Shown: piece by piece, positions 33,195 through 41,520 of the stretch | Layout: each line of letters starts with the position of its first letter | Numbering within the stretch: the first letter of the stretch is position 1 | The notes under the pieces: generated by a model | The model's input: only the letters and a program-made list of their open reading frames with translations | What the model was told of the DNA's origin: nothing | Database searches by the model: none | Program-made: the position numbers and the translations under genes | Source of the DNA: Nevskiaceae bacterium | GTDB taxonomy: Bacteria; Pseudomonadota; Gammaproteobacteria; Steroidobacterales; Steroidobacteraceae | Direction: 5' to 3' | Assembly (NCBI GenBank): GCA_024234075.1 | Contig: JACKOV010000002.1 | Location: forward strand, 248,001 to 312,000 | DNA length: 64,000 nt

Positions 33195-34718
33195 ATGGCG
33201 CGCATGCTCTCCGCTCACTCCACCCCCTCCCGGGCCGGCTCCCGGGAATGGATCGGTCTGGCCGTGCTGACGCTGCCTTGTCTGGTCTACGCCATGGATC
33301 TGACGGTGCTGAATCTCGCGGTGCCGCAGCTCACCCAGCAGCTCAAGCCCAGCGCCGCCGAGCTGCTGTGGATGCTCGACATCTACGGTTTCCTGGTGGC
33401 CGGCGCGCTGGTGACCATGGGCACGCTCGGCGATCGCATCGGTCGGCGCCGCCTGCTGATGATCGGTGCGGCCGCTTTCGGCCTGGCTTCACTGGCGGCC
33501 GCGTTCGCCACCAGCGCGACCCAGCTGATCGTGGCGCGTGCAGTGCTCGGCCTCGCCGGCGCCACGCTCGCACCGTCGACGCTCTCCCTGATCCGCAACA
33601 TGTTCCACGACGAGACCGAAAGGCGCAGCGCCATCGCCGTGTGGATCGCGAGCTTCTCCGCCGGCACCGCGCTGGGGCCGGTCCTCGGCGGCCTGCTGCT
33701 GGAACACTACTGGTGGGGCTCGGTGTTCCTGATCAACGTGCCGGTGATGGCCTTGTTGCTGGTACTCGGCCTGTGGCTGCTGCCCGAGTACCGCGATCCG
33801 GCTGCTGGCCGGCTCGACCTCGCAAGCACCGTGCTGTCGCTGAGCGCGGTGCTCGCCGTGATCTACGGCGTCAAGCAGGTCGCATCGACCGGCTTCAGCC
33901 CCGAGGCGCTGGCGGCCAGCCTGCTGGGCTTCGCGCTGGGCGTGGTGTTTCTGCGGCGCCAGCGCCAGCTCGTCCACCCTTTCGTCGATCTCGCCTTGTT
34001 CCGCCGGCCGGCGTTTCGCGCCGCACTGCTGGTGAACCTGTCGGGCGCGTTCTTCATCGCCGGCATCCACCTGTTCGTCGCGCAGTTCCTGCAGTTGGTG
34101 CTCGGCTTGTCACCCTTGACGGCGGCGCTGTGGCTGCTGCCGTCGGCGCTGGCATTCATCCTCGGTTCCGGCGTGGTGCCGGCGCTGGCTCACCGCTGGA
34201 GCCCGCGTCGGCTGATGACCGCCGGACTGCTGCTCGCGGCCCTGGGTTTCGTGGTGCTGCTGTTCGTGGGCGCCGGCGGATCACTGTGGGTGGTGGTGAT
34301 TGCGCTGACGGTGTTTTCTTTCGGATTCACGCCGGTGGCGTCGCTGACCACTGATCTGGTAGTGACATCGGCACCCGCCGAACGCGCCGGTGCCGCGGCC
34401 GCCTTGTCGGAGACCGCGTTCGAATTCGGCGGTGCACTGGGTATCGCGCTGCTCGGCAGCCTGGGCGCCGTGCTCTACCGCGCGCGCGTGCTGGCTGCGC
34501 TGCCCGAAGGGCTCGACACCGAGGCGGCTGCAGCAGCGGTCGGTACCTTGGGCGGCGCCGTGGCCGTGGCCGCCGCCGTTCCCCGCCTGGCCGACGCCTT
34601 GCTGGCGACGGCGCGACAGGCGTTCATCGATGGAATGCTCGCCAGCGCAGCGCTCGGCGTGCTCTGCCTGCTGCTGCTCGCCTGGCATGTGTCGCGGGTG
34701 TTGCGCGAGCCGGACTGA
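33195..34718 (+). CDS. DHA2-type (14-TM) MFS multidrug transporter
   Basis: The 507-residue protein has 14 hydrophobic segments and the MFS DHA2 motifs: motif D1 in DLTVLNLAVPQL, motif A (GTLGDRIGRRRLL) and antiporter motif C (GPVLGGLLL in WIASFSAGTALGPVLGGLLL). It is closest in pattern to SmvA/QacA-like proton antiporters that export cationic antiseptics and dyes. A downstream Met four codons in is an equal start candidate. No TetR regulator is adjacent. Inner membrane. Confidence 0.88.
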   Translation: MARMLSAHSTPSRAGSREWIGLAVLTLPCLVYAMDLTVLNLAVPQLTQQLKPSAAELLWMLDIYGFLVAGALVTMGTLGDRIGRRRLLMIGAAAFGLASLAAAFATSATQLIVARAVLGLAGATLAPSTLSLIRNMFHDETERRSAIAVWIASFSAGTALGPVLGGLLLEHYWWGSVFLINVPVMALLLVLGLWLLPEYRDPAAGRLDLASTVLSLSAVLAVIYGVKQVASTGFSPEALAASLLGFALGVVFLRRQRQLVHPFVDLALFRRPAFRAALLVNLSGAFFIAGIHLFVAQFLQLVLGLSPLTAALWLLPSALAFILGSGVVPALAHRWSPRRLMTAGLLLAALGFVVLLFVGAGGSLWVVVIALTVFSFGFTPVASLTTDLVVTSAPAERAGAAAALSETAFEFGGALGIALLGSLGAVLYRARVLAALPEGLDTEAAAAAVGTLGGAVAVAAAVPRLADALLATARQAFIDGMLASAALGVLCLLLLAWHVSRVLREPD

Positions 34719-34751
34719 CGTACAGGTCCGAGGTGCTGATAGGCTTGGTCC

Positions 34752-35261
34752 ATGAACCCGATTCAACACCGCTGCTTTCCGGCAGGCCGTATCCCGCTCG
34801 CTGCTGGGCTTTGTCTGGGGCTGTTCCTCGCTCTACCGGCTTGCACGCTGCCGCCCCGGTCGAGCGCGGATGCCGTAGCGCCGGCGCCAGCGGCCGTGGT
34901 TTCCGTGGCAGCCTCCGAGCTGCGACCCCGCTTGGCCACCTCCGCAGGCTCACCTCTGCTGCTCGATGTGCGTACCGCCGAGGAGTACGCCGCCGGCCAT
35001 CTCCCCGGAGCATACAACCTGCCGCACGATCAGCTGCCGCAGCGCCTCGCCGAACTCGGCGAGGCCCGCGATCGGGAAGTCATCGTTTACTGCCGCAGCG
35101 GACGCCGCGCCGAGCTGGCGCTGGAAGTCTTGCAGCGTGCCGGCTTCCAGCGCCTCGGGCATCTGCAAGGCGACTATCTGGGCTGGACCGAGGAAGGATG
35201 GCCGGTCGAGGTATCGGACAGCGCCGACGGTCGGGTGCCAGCTACGTCGCTGCAGCGCTGA
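34752..35261 (+). CDS. Rhodanese-domain lipoprotein
   Basis: The 169-residue protein has a lipoprotein signal with LALPAC (lipidated Cys31) and one rhodanese domain with the active-site loop C114-R-S-G-R-R. It follows LLLDVRTAEEYAAGHLPGA, the standard rhodanese entry. It is expected in the periplasm attached to a membrane and may transfer sulfur or handle thiol oxidation; the single-domain, exported form has no well-defined function. The gene starts 33 bases after the MFS gene and may share its transcript. Its last 88 bases overlap the run-on end of the truncated DUF4197 gene on the other strand. Confidence 0.85.
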   Translation: MNPIQHRCFPAGRIPLAAGLCLGLFLALPACTLPPRSSADAVAPAPAAVVSVAASELRPRLATSAGSPLLLDVRTAEEYAAGHLPGAYNLPHDQLPQRLAELGEARDREVIVYCRSGRRAELALEVLQRAGFQRLGHLQGDYLGWTEEGWPVEVSDSADGRVPATSLQR

Positions 35262-35836
35262 TGTGACCCCGGAAGCCAGTACGGGCGAGTGCCACTCAAT
35301 CCCGCCGTACTCTCGACACTGGCATCCTTGAGCTTGTCCGAGGTCGTCCGCTGAAAGTATCGCGTTGCAGCATCATCCGGCCCCGTCAGGATCGCGGTCG
35401 CATCCTGGATCGACATCTGCGTCACCGCGTCGATCAGCAGGACTGTAGCCTCGGGTACGGCCGCCTCCGCCGCGCGGTTCATTGCCGTGACCAGCTCGTC
35501 CGCCTGCTTGCCGAGGCCTAGGCCGCGCAGCAGCTTCTCGCTTTTCGCCAGCCGGCCCGGCAGCGGGATCTTCACGTCCGAGTTGCCCAAGAACCCGTCC
35601 ACGACCCCGAGCTTGCCGACCGCCTGCGCGCCCTGGGTCAGCGCCGTCCGCAGGGCCGTGGTCATGTGCTGGGAGGACAGCGCGGCTACCGCCGCACCGA
35701 CGTCCGCCGCCCGGGTCGGGTTCGAGGTGAGCAGCCCACCGGCAACAATCGCCACAGCCAGCGCCCCGGCGAGCAACTCTCCCTTTGCCGTCGCCCGACG
35801 CGTGTCCCGAACCACGCGCAAAGAAGAAGTATCCAC
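35174..35836 (-). pseudogene. DUF4197 gene truncated at its 3' end
   Basis: From a GTG at 35836 the frame gives an exported protein (hydrophobic leader LLAGALAVAIVAGGLL). The DUF4197 core is well conserved (KLGVVDGFLGNSDVKIPL; LGLGKQADELVTAMNRAAEA; AILTGPDDAATRYFQRTTSD). Homology stops at about 35312; the remaining 45 codons run into the convergent rhodanese gene and are unrelated. The missing part is the usual last third with conserved helices, so the gene is probably non-functional. Its truncation marks a rearrangement at the edge of the exopolysaccharide locus. Confidence 0.7.
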
Positions 35837-36257
35837 GGCCTCTAGGCTACGCCGCTTGTCGACCCCGTGCAGCAGCCGTGGCTGGGAAGGTGGGACAGGG
35901 CGCATTCTGGGTCGAGCCTTCGCAGGGGTATAGGCATCGGCGCCGCTAGCTAGAATCTATCTCATATCCGGTCAAGTACTCTGGCACCGCTTCGATCGCA
36001 CCTTGCTCGCGCAGGACATTTGCCAGTTCCCACTGCTGCTCGTCGGCCAGCTTCAGCACACATCAGTTTTACCCTTGAATTGCGCTGTTCAAACGGTCTT
36101 GAGATAGGTTCCAAGAAGCTAGTTATTTTGACTTAATGGGGCTAAAGGGGCGAATAATGTGCAAGACACAGTAGAATGCTGGCACGTTCGCGATATCGCC
36201 GCTTTGCCATCTGCGGTACTGTTCGCGGTAGTAGGGGATCAAGAGCTCTAAGCTCCG
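35837..36257. other. Worn junction before the exopolysaccharide locus
   Basis: No intact gene is seen. On the minus strand 36062-35946 a 38-codon frame reads like real protein (LADEQQWELANVLREQGAIE) and ends at a TAG; it may be a scrap of a lost gene, family unknown. The right half is AT-rich and holds possible promoter parts for the downstream operon (TTGACT 36128-36133 with AATAAT 36153-36158, spacer 19). The inverted repeat GAGCT-CTA-AGCTC (36243-36255) ends two bases before the GTG of the next gene. Confidence 0.4.
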
Positions 36258-37682
36258 GTGATCGCAACCGAGCGATCAGCTGACGTGCGCATTCAACTTT
36301 TCGGACAACACATTCATTTTTCGATCATCGGTCTTGCTCTGGCTGAGGCGGTGGTCTGTCTCGGTGCGCCGTTTCTGGCGATTCATCTTCGGTTCCTGGA
36401 CGAAGTCGATGCTGATACTTACGGCGACTTTCTATGGGGAGCGGTCGTGTTTTCGGTATCGATGCTGTTAAGCATGACTGCGATGGGGCTCTACTCGTCC
36501 CAACAGCGAGCCCGGACCGGTGGCACTGCTCTGCGCCTGACTGGTGCCGCGATCGTGGCCTTCCTCGTGCTTGCGGTCGTAGTTTATCTGTTCCCGAGCA
36601 TCGCGTTCGGTCGAGGCGTGCTCGGTTGGACTGTCGTGGTTGCATTGGCAGGTTGTTTTTCTGTACGCATGCTGTTCATGCATACAATCAGCGAAGACGC
36701 GATGAAGCAGCGCGTGCTGATCTACGGAGCCGGCAAGCGAGCCGAGGCGTTCAACATGCTGCGCCGCCGCACCGATCGCCGCGGCTTTGTTGTTGTCGGC
36801 TTTGTCAGCGCCGGCGAAGAAGAGATTCTGGTGTCGAAGGACAAGGTGCTCAACCTCGACGGTCAGCCGCTTTATGATCTCGTTCGGGATTGTGGTGTTA
36901 CTGAGGTTGTCATTGCAATCGATGATCGTCGCGGCTTTTTTCCGAGCGAGGATCTGCTGAACTGCCGGCTGCGTGGCATAAATGTCATCGATATCGTGTC
37001 TTTTCTGGAGCGCGAGACCGGGAAGGTTCGTATCGACATGCTCAGTCCAAGCTGGATCATTTTTTCAGAGGGGTTCCGCCGCAACCCGCTGCGCGAGGGC
37101 GCCGAGCGCGTATTCGATATTTTCGTTTCCATCGTTCTACTGGCGCTGACGTGGCCGATCGCGGCTGTGGTTTGGCTTGCGATAAAGCTAGAGGACGGTT
37201 GGAGCGCGCCGGTGCTGTATGTTCAGGAGCGTGTCGGCCTGGAGGGCAGGATATTCAAGCTGAAGAAATTCCGCAGCATGCGGGTAGATGCCGAGAAGCA
37301 TGGCAAGGCTGCGTGGGCGAGCAAGAACGATCCGCGCGTTACGGCAGTCGGCCGGCTCATTCGCAGGACGCGAATTGATGAGCTGCCCCAGCTGCTGAAC
37401 GTGCTCGCCGGCGACATGTGCTTCGTCGGGCCACGCCCCGAGCGTCCGCAGTTCGTGGACCAGTTCTGCGAGCGCATCCCCTATTACCGCGAGCGCCATT
37501 GGGTAAAGCCAGGCATCACCGGTTGGGCGCAGCTCTGCTATCCATACGGCGCATCGGAGCGCGATGCCAAGGAAAAGCTTCAGTACGACCTCTACTACGT
37601 TAAGCATCGCAATCTGATGTTTGACCTCTTTATTCTCCTCGAGACGGCTGAAGTGATCCTTTGGGGGCGTGGCGCGCGGTAG
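36258..37682 (+). CDS. XrtA/PEP-CTERM-type exopolysaccharide priming glycosyltransferase (TIGR03013-like)
   Basis: The 474-residue inner-membrane protein has four or five N-terminal helices and a nucleotide-binding-like middle part (VLIYGAGKRAEAFNML). The C-terminal bacterial sugar-transferase domain shows KLKKFRSMRVDAE, TRIDELPQLLNVLAGDM, FVGPRPERP and KPGITGWAQL. It should move a sugar phosphate from a nucleotide sugar to undecaprenyl phosphate, starting repeat-unit synthesis. Length and central-domain pattern match the family found in exosortase A loci. Starts at GTG 36258 with no clear ribosome site and a hairpin just before it. First gene of the + strand operon. Confidence 0.88.
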   Translation: MIATERSADVRIQLFGQHIHFSIIGLALAEAVVCLGAPFLAIHLRFLDEVDADTYGDFLWGAVVFSVSMLLSMTAMGLYSSQQRARTGGTALRLTGAAIVAFLVLAVVVYLFPSIAFGRGVLGWTVVVALAGCFSVRMLFMHTISEDAMKQRVLIYGAGKRAEAFNMLRRRTDRRGFVVVGFVSAGEEEILVSKDKVLNLDGQPLYDLVRDCGVTEVVIAIDDRRGFFPSEDLLNCRLRGINVIDIVSFLERETGKVRIDMLSPSWIIFSEGFRRNPLREGAERVFDIFVSIVLLALTWPIAAVVWLAIKLEDGWSAPVLYVQERVGLEGRIFKLKKFRSMRVDAEKHGKAAWASKNDPRVTAVGRLIRRTRIDELPQLLNVLAGDMCFVGPRPERPQFVDQFCERIPYYRERHWVKPGITGWAQLCYPYGASERDAKEKLQYDLYYVKHRNLMFDLFILLETAEVILWGRGAR

Positions 37683-37797
37683 GCGGCTCACGGCCGACTG
37701 CGGGAGGACGGGGCAGTCACATCATGTTACCTTTGGATTCGGTCCGTCCTGCCAATACCCGCGTCTTTGACGCCAAACGGTACAGGGCGACTCGACA

Positions 37798-38607
37798 TTG
37801 AATCCTTACTTCTTCGGTAGCACCAATCGCCGGCTCTTCGGAGTGCATCTTGTCGGTCGTGCGCATGGCAAGAGAGGGAATGCGCGCGCGGTCGTTCTCT
37901 GTCCGCCGTGGGGTCAGGAGTATCTGCGGGCCCACCGCTCCTTGCGACGGCTTGGTGATCTCATCGCCGCCGAAGGATGCGACGTGCTGCGCTTCGACTA
38001 CTTCGGGACCGGGGACTCTGGTGGAGACGGATCGGACGCGAGTCTGAGGGGATGGGAGTCAGACATCGACACCGCAATCGATGAGCTCAAGGATATTGCG
38101 GGTGTCGGTCGGGTTGCCCTCGTCGGACTGAGGTTGGGTGCGACCCTCGCGGCTCGCGTGGCCGAACGGCGAAATCGCGAGGTTTCGGCGCTGGTGCTGT
38201 GGGACCCCATAGTGTCTGGCCAAGCTTATGTCGAAGAGTTGCTCGAAGCGGCCAGGATGAGGGAGCACGCCGCCGAGAGACCTATTCAACGGGAACTGCA
38301 GTCCGGTGGAGGCTATGAACTGCTGGGGTTCAGTTTGCCCGACGCGATGTTGCGAGAACTGGCGCAGCTTCGGCTGGCGCCATCCGATGTGGGTTGGGTC
38401 TGCAAAACCCATTGCGTGGTGTCTCAAGGGCCTGAGGCAGAAGCGCAGCTACGATCGCTGGCCGAGCATCCCAAGGCGGCGGCAACCTTCGCTGCGATTC
38501 CCGGTCGACCTCCGTGGATCGAAGCGGATCAGATCATGACTGGCGAGGTGCCGGTGGCGCTTCTGCATCACGTCGCCAAGGTGTTGGTCGATGGCACACA
38601 TCGCTGA
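37798..38607 (+). CDS. Alpha/beta-hydrolase, exosortase A-associated hydrolase 2-like, lacking the nucleophile Ser
   Basis: This 269-residue alpha/beta-hydrolase-fold protein has the oxyanion-side VVLCPPWGQEY and RFDYFGTGDSGGD. The nucleophile elbow reads G110-L-R112-L-G, with Arg where Ser should be. A similar GLRLG elbow is known from exosortase A system hydrolase 2 proteins, so the change may be a family trait and the protein may bind rather than cleave, or use another mechanism. Start is a TTG at 37798, inferred as the first plausible codon. It overlaps the next hydrolase gene by 17 bases; the two probably act together, perhaps in acyl group handling on the polysaccharide. Confidence 0.6.
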   Translation: MNPYFFGSTNRRLFGVHLVGRAHGKRGNARAVVLCPPWGQEYLRAHRSLRRLGDLIAAEGCDVLRFDYFGTGDSGGDGSDASLRGWESDIDTAIDELKDIAGVGRVALVGLRLGATLAARVAERRNREVSALVLWDPIVSGQAYVEELLEAARMREHAAERPIQRELQSGGGYELLGFSLPDAMLRELAQLRLAPSDVGWVCKTHCVVSQGPEAEAQLRSLAEHPKAAATFAAIPGRPPWIEADQIMTGEVPVALLHHVAKVLVDGTHR

Positions 38608-39439
38608 AAGCGTTGTTCTGCTTGGGCCACGCAGATCGCTGGTCGGTATCCATACTCATCCAGCGGGAGATTCTTCCGGCCGCGAAGATATCTGCGTGGT
38701 GATCATCAATGCCGGGATCATCCATCGCGTCGGCCCGAATCGCCTGCATGTCGAGTTGGCCCGTGCCCTGTCTGCGGCAGGCTTGTCCGCCGTTCGATTG
38801 GACTTGTCGGGCATTGGGGATAGCGACTCGCGGGCCGATTCGCTCAATCCACTCGACGGGGCGCTCGCGGATATCCGTGAAGCACTCGATACCTTGGTAG
38901 AATCCGGCAAGGTAAAGCGATTCATCCTGCTGGGGTTGTGCTCCGGCGCAAATCATGCGGCCATCAGGGCCGCAGATGACGAACGAATCATTGCGATCGG
39001 TTTGGTTGACCCATTTATTCCACGCACGCGTCGATACTACCTGAATCACTACTTCCGGCGAATGACCCGTGTTGGGAGCTGGAAAAATTTTTTCCGAGGC
39101 GACCATCCGGCTTGGCAGTGGCTGGAGGCGCAACTACTGCGTCGCAGGACGGACCGAACGTTGGAGCAGGGTGGTCCGGATCCTGCGGAGGTTCGGCGAT
39201 ACCTGGCGCGCATCTATGATGATGTCGTAAGGCGCGGTGTGCGGATTTTCGCTGCTTTCACCGGAGACCTCGAATCGCAGCACAACTATCGCGAACAGCT
39301 ATTGGACGCGTTCCCCGATGTCGCGTTTGGCACGCTGCTGGATCTCTACTACTTTGGTGACGTCGACCATACGTTTTCATCGTCTAACGATAGGACGGCG
39401 CTGATTTCCCTGATTCTGAAATGGGCATCGAAGCTGTGA
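38591..39439 (+). CDS. Alpha/beta-hydrolase with Cys elbow, exosortase A-associated hydrolase 1-like
   Basis: The 282-residue protein shares the fold of its neighbour, but its elbow is G115-L-C117-S-G, so Cys117 is the probable nucleophile. The acid/His end is YYFGDVDHTFS. RLDLSGIGDSDSRAD is the conserved post-beta4 loop. Length and elbow resemble exosortase A-associated hydrolase 1. It overlaps the upstream gene by 17 bases and the downstream deacetylase by 19, typical of a tight operon. Its role in polysaccharide assembly is unproven; thioesterase or acyl transfer is plausible. Confidence 0.62.
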   Translation: MAHIAESVVLLGPRRSLVGIHTHPAGDSSGREDICVVIINAGIIHRVGPNRLHVELARALSAAGLSAVRLDLSGIGDSDSRADSLNPLDGALADIREALDTLVESGKVKRFILLGLCSGANHAAIRAADDERIIAIGLVDPFIPRTRRYYLNHYFRRMTRVGSWKNFFRGDHPAWQWLEAQLLRRRTDRTLEQGGPDPAEVRRYLARIYDDVVRRGVRIFAAFTGDLESQHNYREQLLDAFPDVAFGTLLDLYYFGDVDHTFSSSNDRTALISLILKWASKL

Positions 39440-40278
39440 CATCATCGATGCGGAATGCGTTCTCGGTAGACGTCGAGGACTATTTCCAAGTGCTCGCGTT
39501 CGAGTCGGTAATCCATCGTAGAGATTGGCCAGCCTATGAACTGCGGGTCCGCAGAAACGTGGACCTTGTGCTCGAACTAATGGAGTCGAACGGAATTCAC
39601 GGCACATTCTTCATTCTCGCCTGGATCGCAGAGCGCGAGCCGCAGATGGTCCGGCAGATCGCCGATGCTGGCCACGAGATCGCCAGCCACGGCTGCATGC
39701 ACGATCGTGTTACGACTCTGACGCCCGCCCAATTCGCTCAGGATATTCGTCATAGCAAGAGTCTTCTGGAAGATCTCTCCGGCCAACAGGTGATCGGTTA
39801 TCGCGCGCCGAGTTACTCGATCAATCACACCAATCAATGGGCTTTCCCGGAGCTTCGGGAAGCGGGCTATCTGTACAGCTCCAGCATCTTCCCTGGTCGC
39901 CACGATCTGTATGGCATGCCCGGCGCACCCCGATTTCCATACCGACCGCTGGACGATGGGCTGCTGGAAATCCCCATCACCACCGTGGAAGTTGCAGGCC
40001 GTCGGTTGTCGTGCGGCGGGGGTGGTTTCTTCCGCCTTTGGCCTTATCCACTCTATCGTAGATTGCTCGAGAGAGTGAATGCACATGATGGGCGGCCGGC
40101 CATTTTCTATATGCATCCGTGGGAGGTCGATCCGGAGCAGCCGCGTATTAGTGAGGCATCGCTGCGTTCACGATTCCGACACTACCTGAACCTGAAACAG
40201 GTAGTGCCACGTTTGCAACGCCTGCTTACGGATTTCAGCTGGGACAGGATGGATCGAGTATTCGGATTGCGAGGCTGA
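39421..40278 (+). CDS. XrtA-system polysaccharide deacetylase (TIGR03006-like, DUF3473 tail)
   Basis: The 285-residue NodB-type (CE4) enzyme has the metal Asp in FSVDVEDYF (Asp17/Asp20) and the His pair H90 and H94 in ASHGCMH. RAPSYSI and the C-terminal MHPWEVDPEQPRI are typical of the PEP-CTERM locus deacetylase with its DUF3473 extension. It removes N-acetyl groups from the exopolysaccharide or its precursor. It has no signal peptide, so it may act in the cytoplasm on lipid-linked units. Its presence is the best marker that this locus is of the exosortase A type. It overlaps the upstream gene, and the next gene starts one base after its stop. Confidence 0.9.
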   Translation: MGIEAVTSSMRNAFSVDVEDYFQVLAFESVIHRRDWPAYELRVRRNVDLVLELMESNGIHGTFFILAWIAEREPQMVRQIADAGHEIASHGCMHDRVTTLTPAQFAQDIRHSKSLLEDLSGQQVIGYRAPSYSINHTNQWAFPELREAGYLYSSSIFPGRHDLYGMPGAPRFPYRPLDDGLLEIPITTVEVAGRRLSCGGGGFFRLWPYPLYRRLLERVNAHDGRPAIFYMHPWEVDPEQPRISEASLRSRFRHYLNLKQVVPRLQRLLTDFSWDRMDRVFGLRG

Positions 40279-40279
40279 G

Positions 40280-41437
40280 ATGGACCTGGCGACGGATGCT
40301 CGTGATGCCCGACAGACGAGCTCTCCACGCTATGACTACATGGACTCGCTGCGCGCGGTTTTGATCGTCGGTGGCATCCTGTTCCACGCCGCGCTGCCGT
40401 ATCGCGCGACAGGCGACTGGAACGTCAAGGAGGCTCACGGCAGCACGGCGTTCGACTATTTGAGCGCGGCTTTGTCTGCTTTCCGCATGCCCCTGTTCTT
40501 CTTCGTGGCAGGATATTTTTGTGCGATGACGTTTTCCAGCCGTCACGCCACGGCCAATTTGCGCCGACGCCTCAGGGTGTTCGGAATACCACTCGCCGTC
40601 TTCATCATCACCGTCCAGCCATTGCAACATGCACTACGTTGGTCAGCGAAGCATCCAGGTCCTCTGAATGCCGGTTTCGATGCGTCCGGCTTCTGGCATT
40701 CGTACGTGTCGACCGGCTCCTTCATCAGCCACCTGTGGTTTCTGGTAAACCTGATCGTCTACTACTGTATGGCCTATGCCGTGCTTATGCTCTTGGCGCA
40801 GCGGAAAACTCTGCAGCGACGATTGGAATGCGGGGCAATGGCATTGCCGATATGGCTCGTGCGCAGCAAAACCATGCTTGCGCTAGTCTGTGCCGTTCTC
40901 GTATTTCCGGCATACGGTCTTCTCGGGCGTATACCCAAGGTTCCCGGATTCTCGGTCGAAGATCTGGCGTTGTACCTGCCGTTCTTCTTGGCCGGGTACT
41001 TTTGTTATCCGGCCGGCGGCATGATGAATGAAATGTCCGAGGTGCAGGCCCTAGATGCTGTGATGCTCACTGCTGGCATCCTGCTGTTGCTCTCGAGTCG
41101 TATGACGAGCGAAGCGGCTGTCGGGTTTCTGAGTATCTGGTTGTTCTATCAAGCCGCGTGGACAATCGGCATGCTTGTCCTACAGGCATTTCGACGCTGG
41201 TTCGATATCGCGAACCCTGTCATGCGCGCCATCTCGGATGCGTCGTACACGATCTACCTCTTTCACCACGTCATCGTAATTCTTCTCGCCACCTTGCTGG
41301 TCGGGATATCGTTGCCTGGCGGGTTGTGGGCGAAGTATGGGTTTGTGGTAATCGTGACGTTTCTGGCTACTTTCATGCTGCATCATTTCGTGATTCGACG
41401 GCATGGGACGCTGTCCATGCTATTCAACGGGAGGTGA
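40280..41437 (+). CDS. OpgC-like acyltransferase (acyltransferase 3 family)
   Basis: This 385-residue inner-membrane protein has about ten helices and the acyltransferase 3 features: YMDSLRAVLIVGGILFHAAL at the N-terminus with the catalytic His, FRMPLFFFVAGYFCAM, and a C-terminal YTIYLFHHVIVI. It resembles glucan-modifying OpgC/MdoC proteins. It should add an acyl group such as acetyl or succinyl to sugars of the exopolysaccharide. Last of the five overlapping genes from 37.8 kb; a beta-helix gene follows after an 83-base gap. Confidence 0.85.
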   Translation: MDLATDARDARQTSSPRYDYMDSLRAVLIVGGILFHAALPYRATGDWNVKEAHGSTAFDYLSAALSAFRMPLFFFVAGYFCAMTFSSRHATANLRRRLRVFGIPLAVFIITVQPLQHALRWSAKHPGPLNAGFDASGFWHSYVSTGSFISHLWFLVNLIVYYCMAYAVLMLLAQRKTLQRRLECGAMALPIWLVRSKTMLALVCAVLVFPAYGLLGRIPKVPGFSVEDLALYLPFFLAGYFCYPAGGMMNEMSEVQALDAVMLTAGILLLLSSRMTSEAAVGFLSIWLFYQAAWTIGMLVLQAFRRWFDIANPVMRAISDASYTIYLFHHVIVILLATLLVGISLPGGLWAKYGFVVIVTFLATFMLHHFVIRRHGTLSMLFNGR

Positions 41438-41520
41438 TTCGAATTCCAGTCTGAAAGCGTAGACTATCTGGTTCCACCCAATGCAGGGTCTTGGTCGTGT
41501 TCGCCGTCAACCGTTCCTTT

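Noticed and set aside
36180..36200. TGGCACG suggesting a sigma-54 (-24/-12) promoter before the priming glycosyltransferase
   Set aside because: The -12 TTGC element is missing at the required distance (the sequence there is CGATA).
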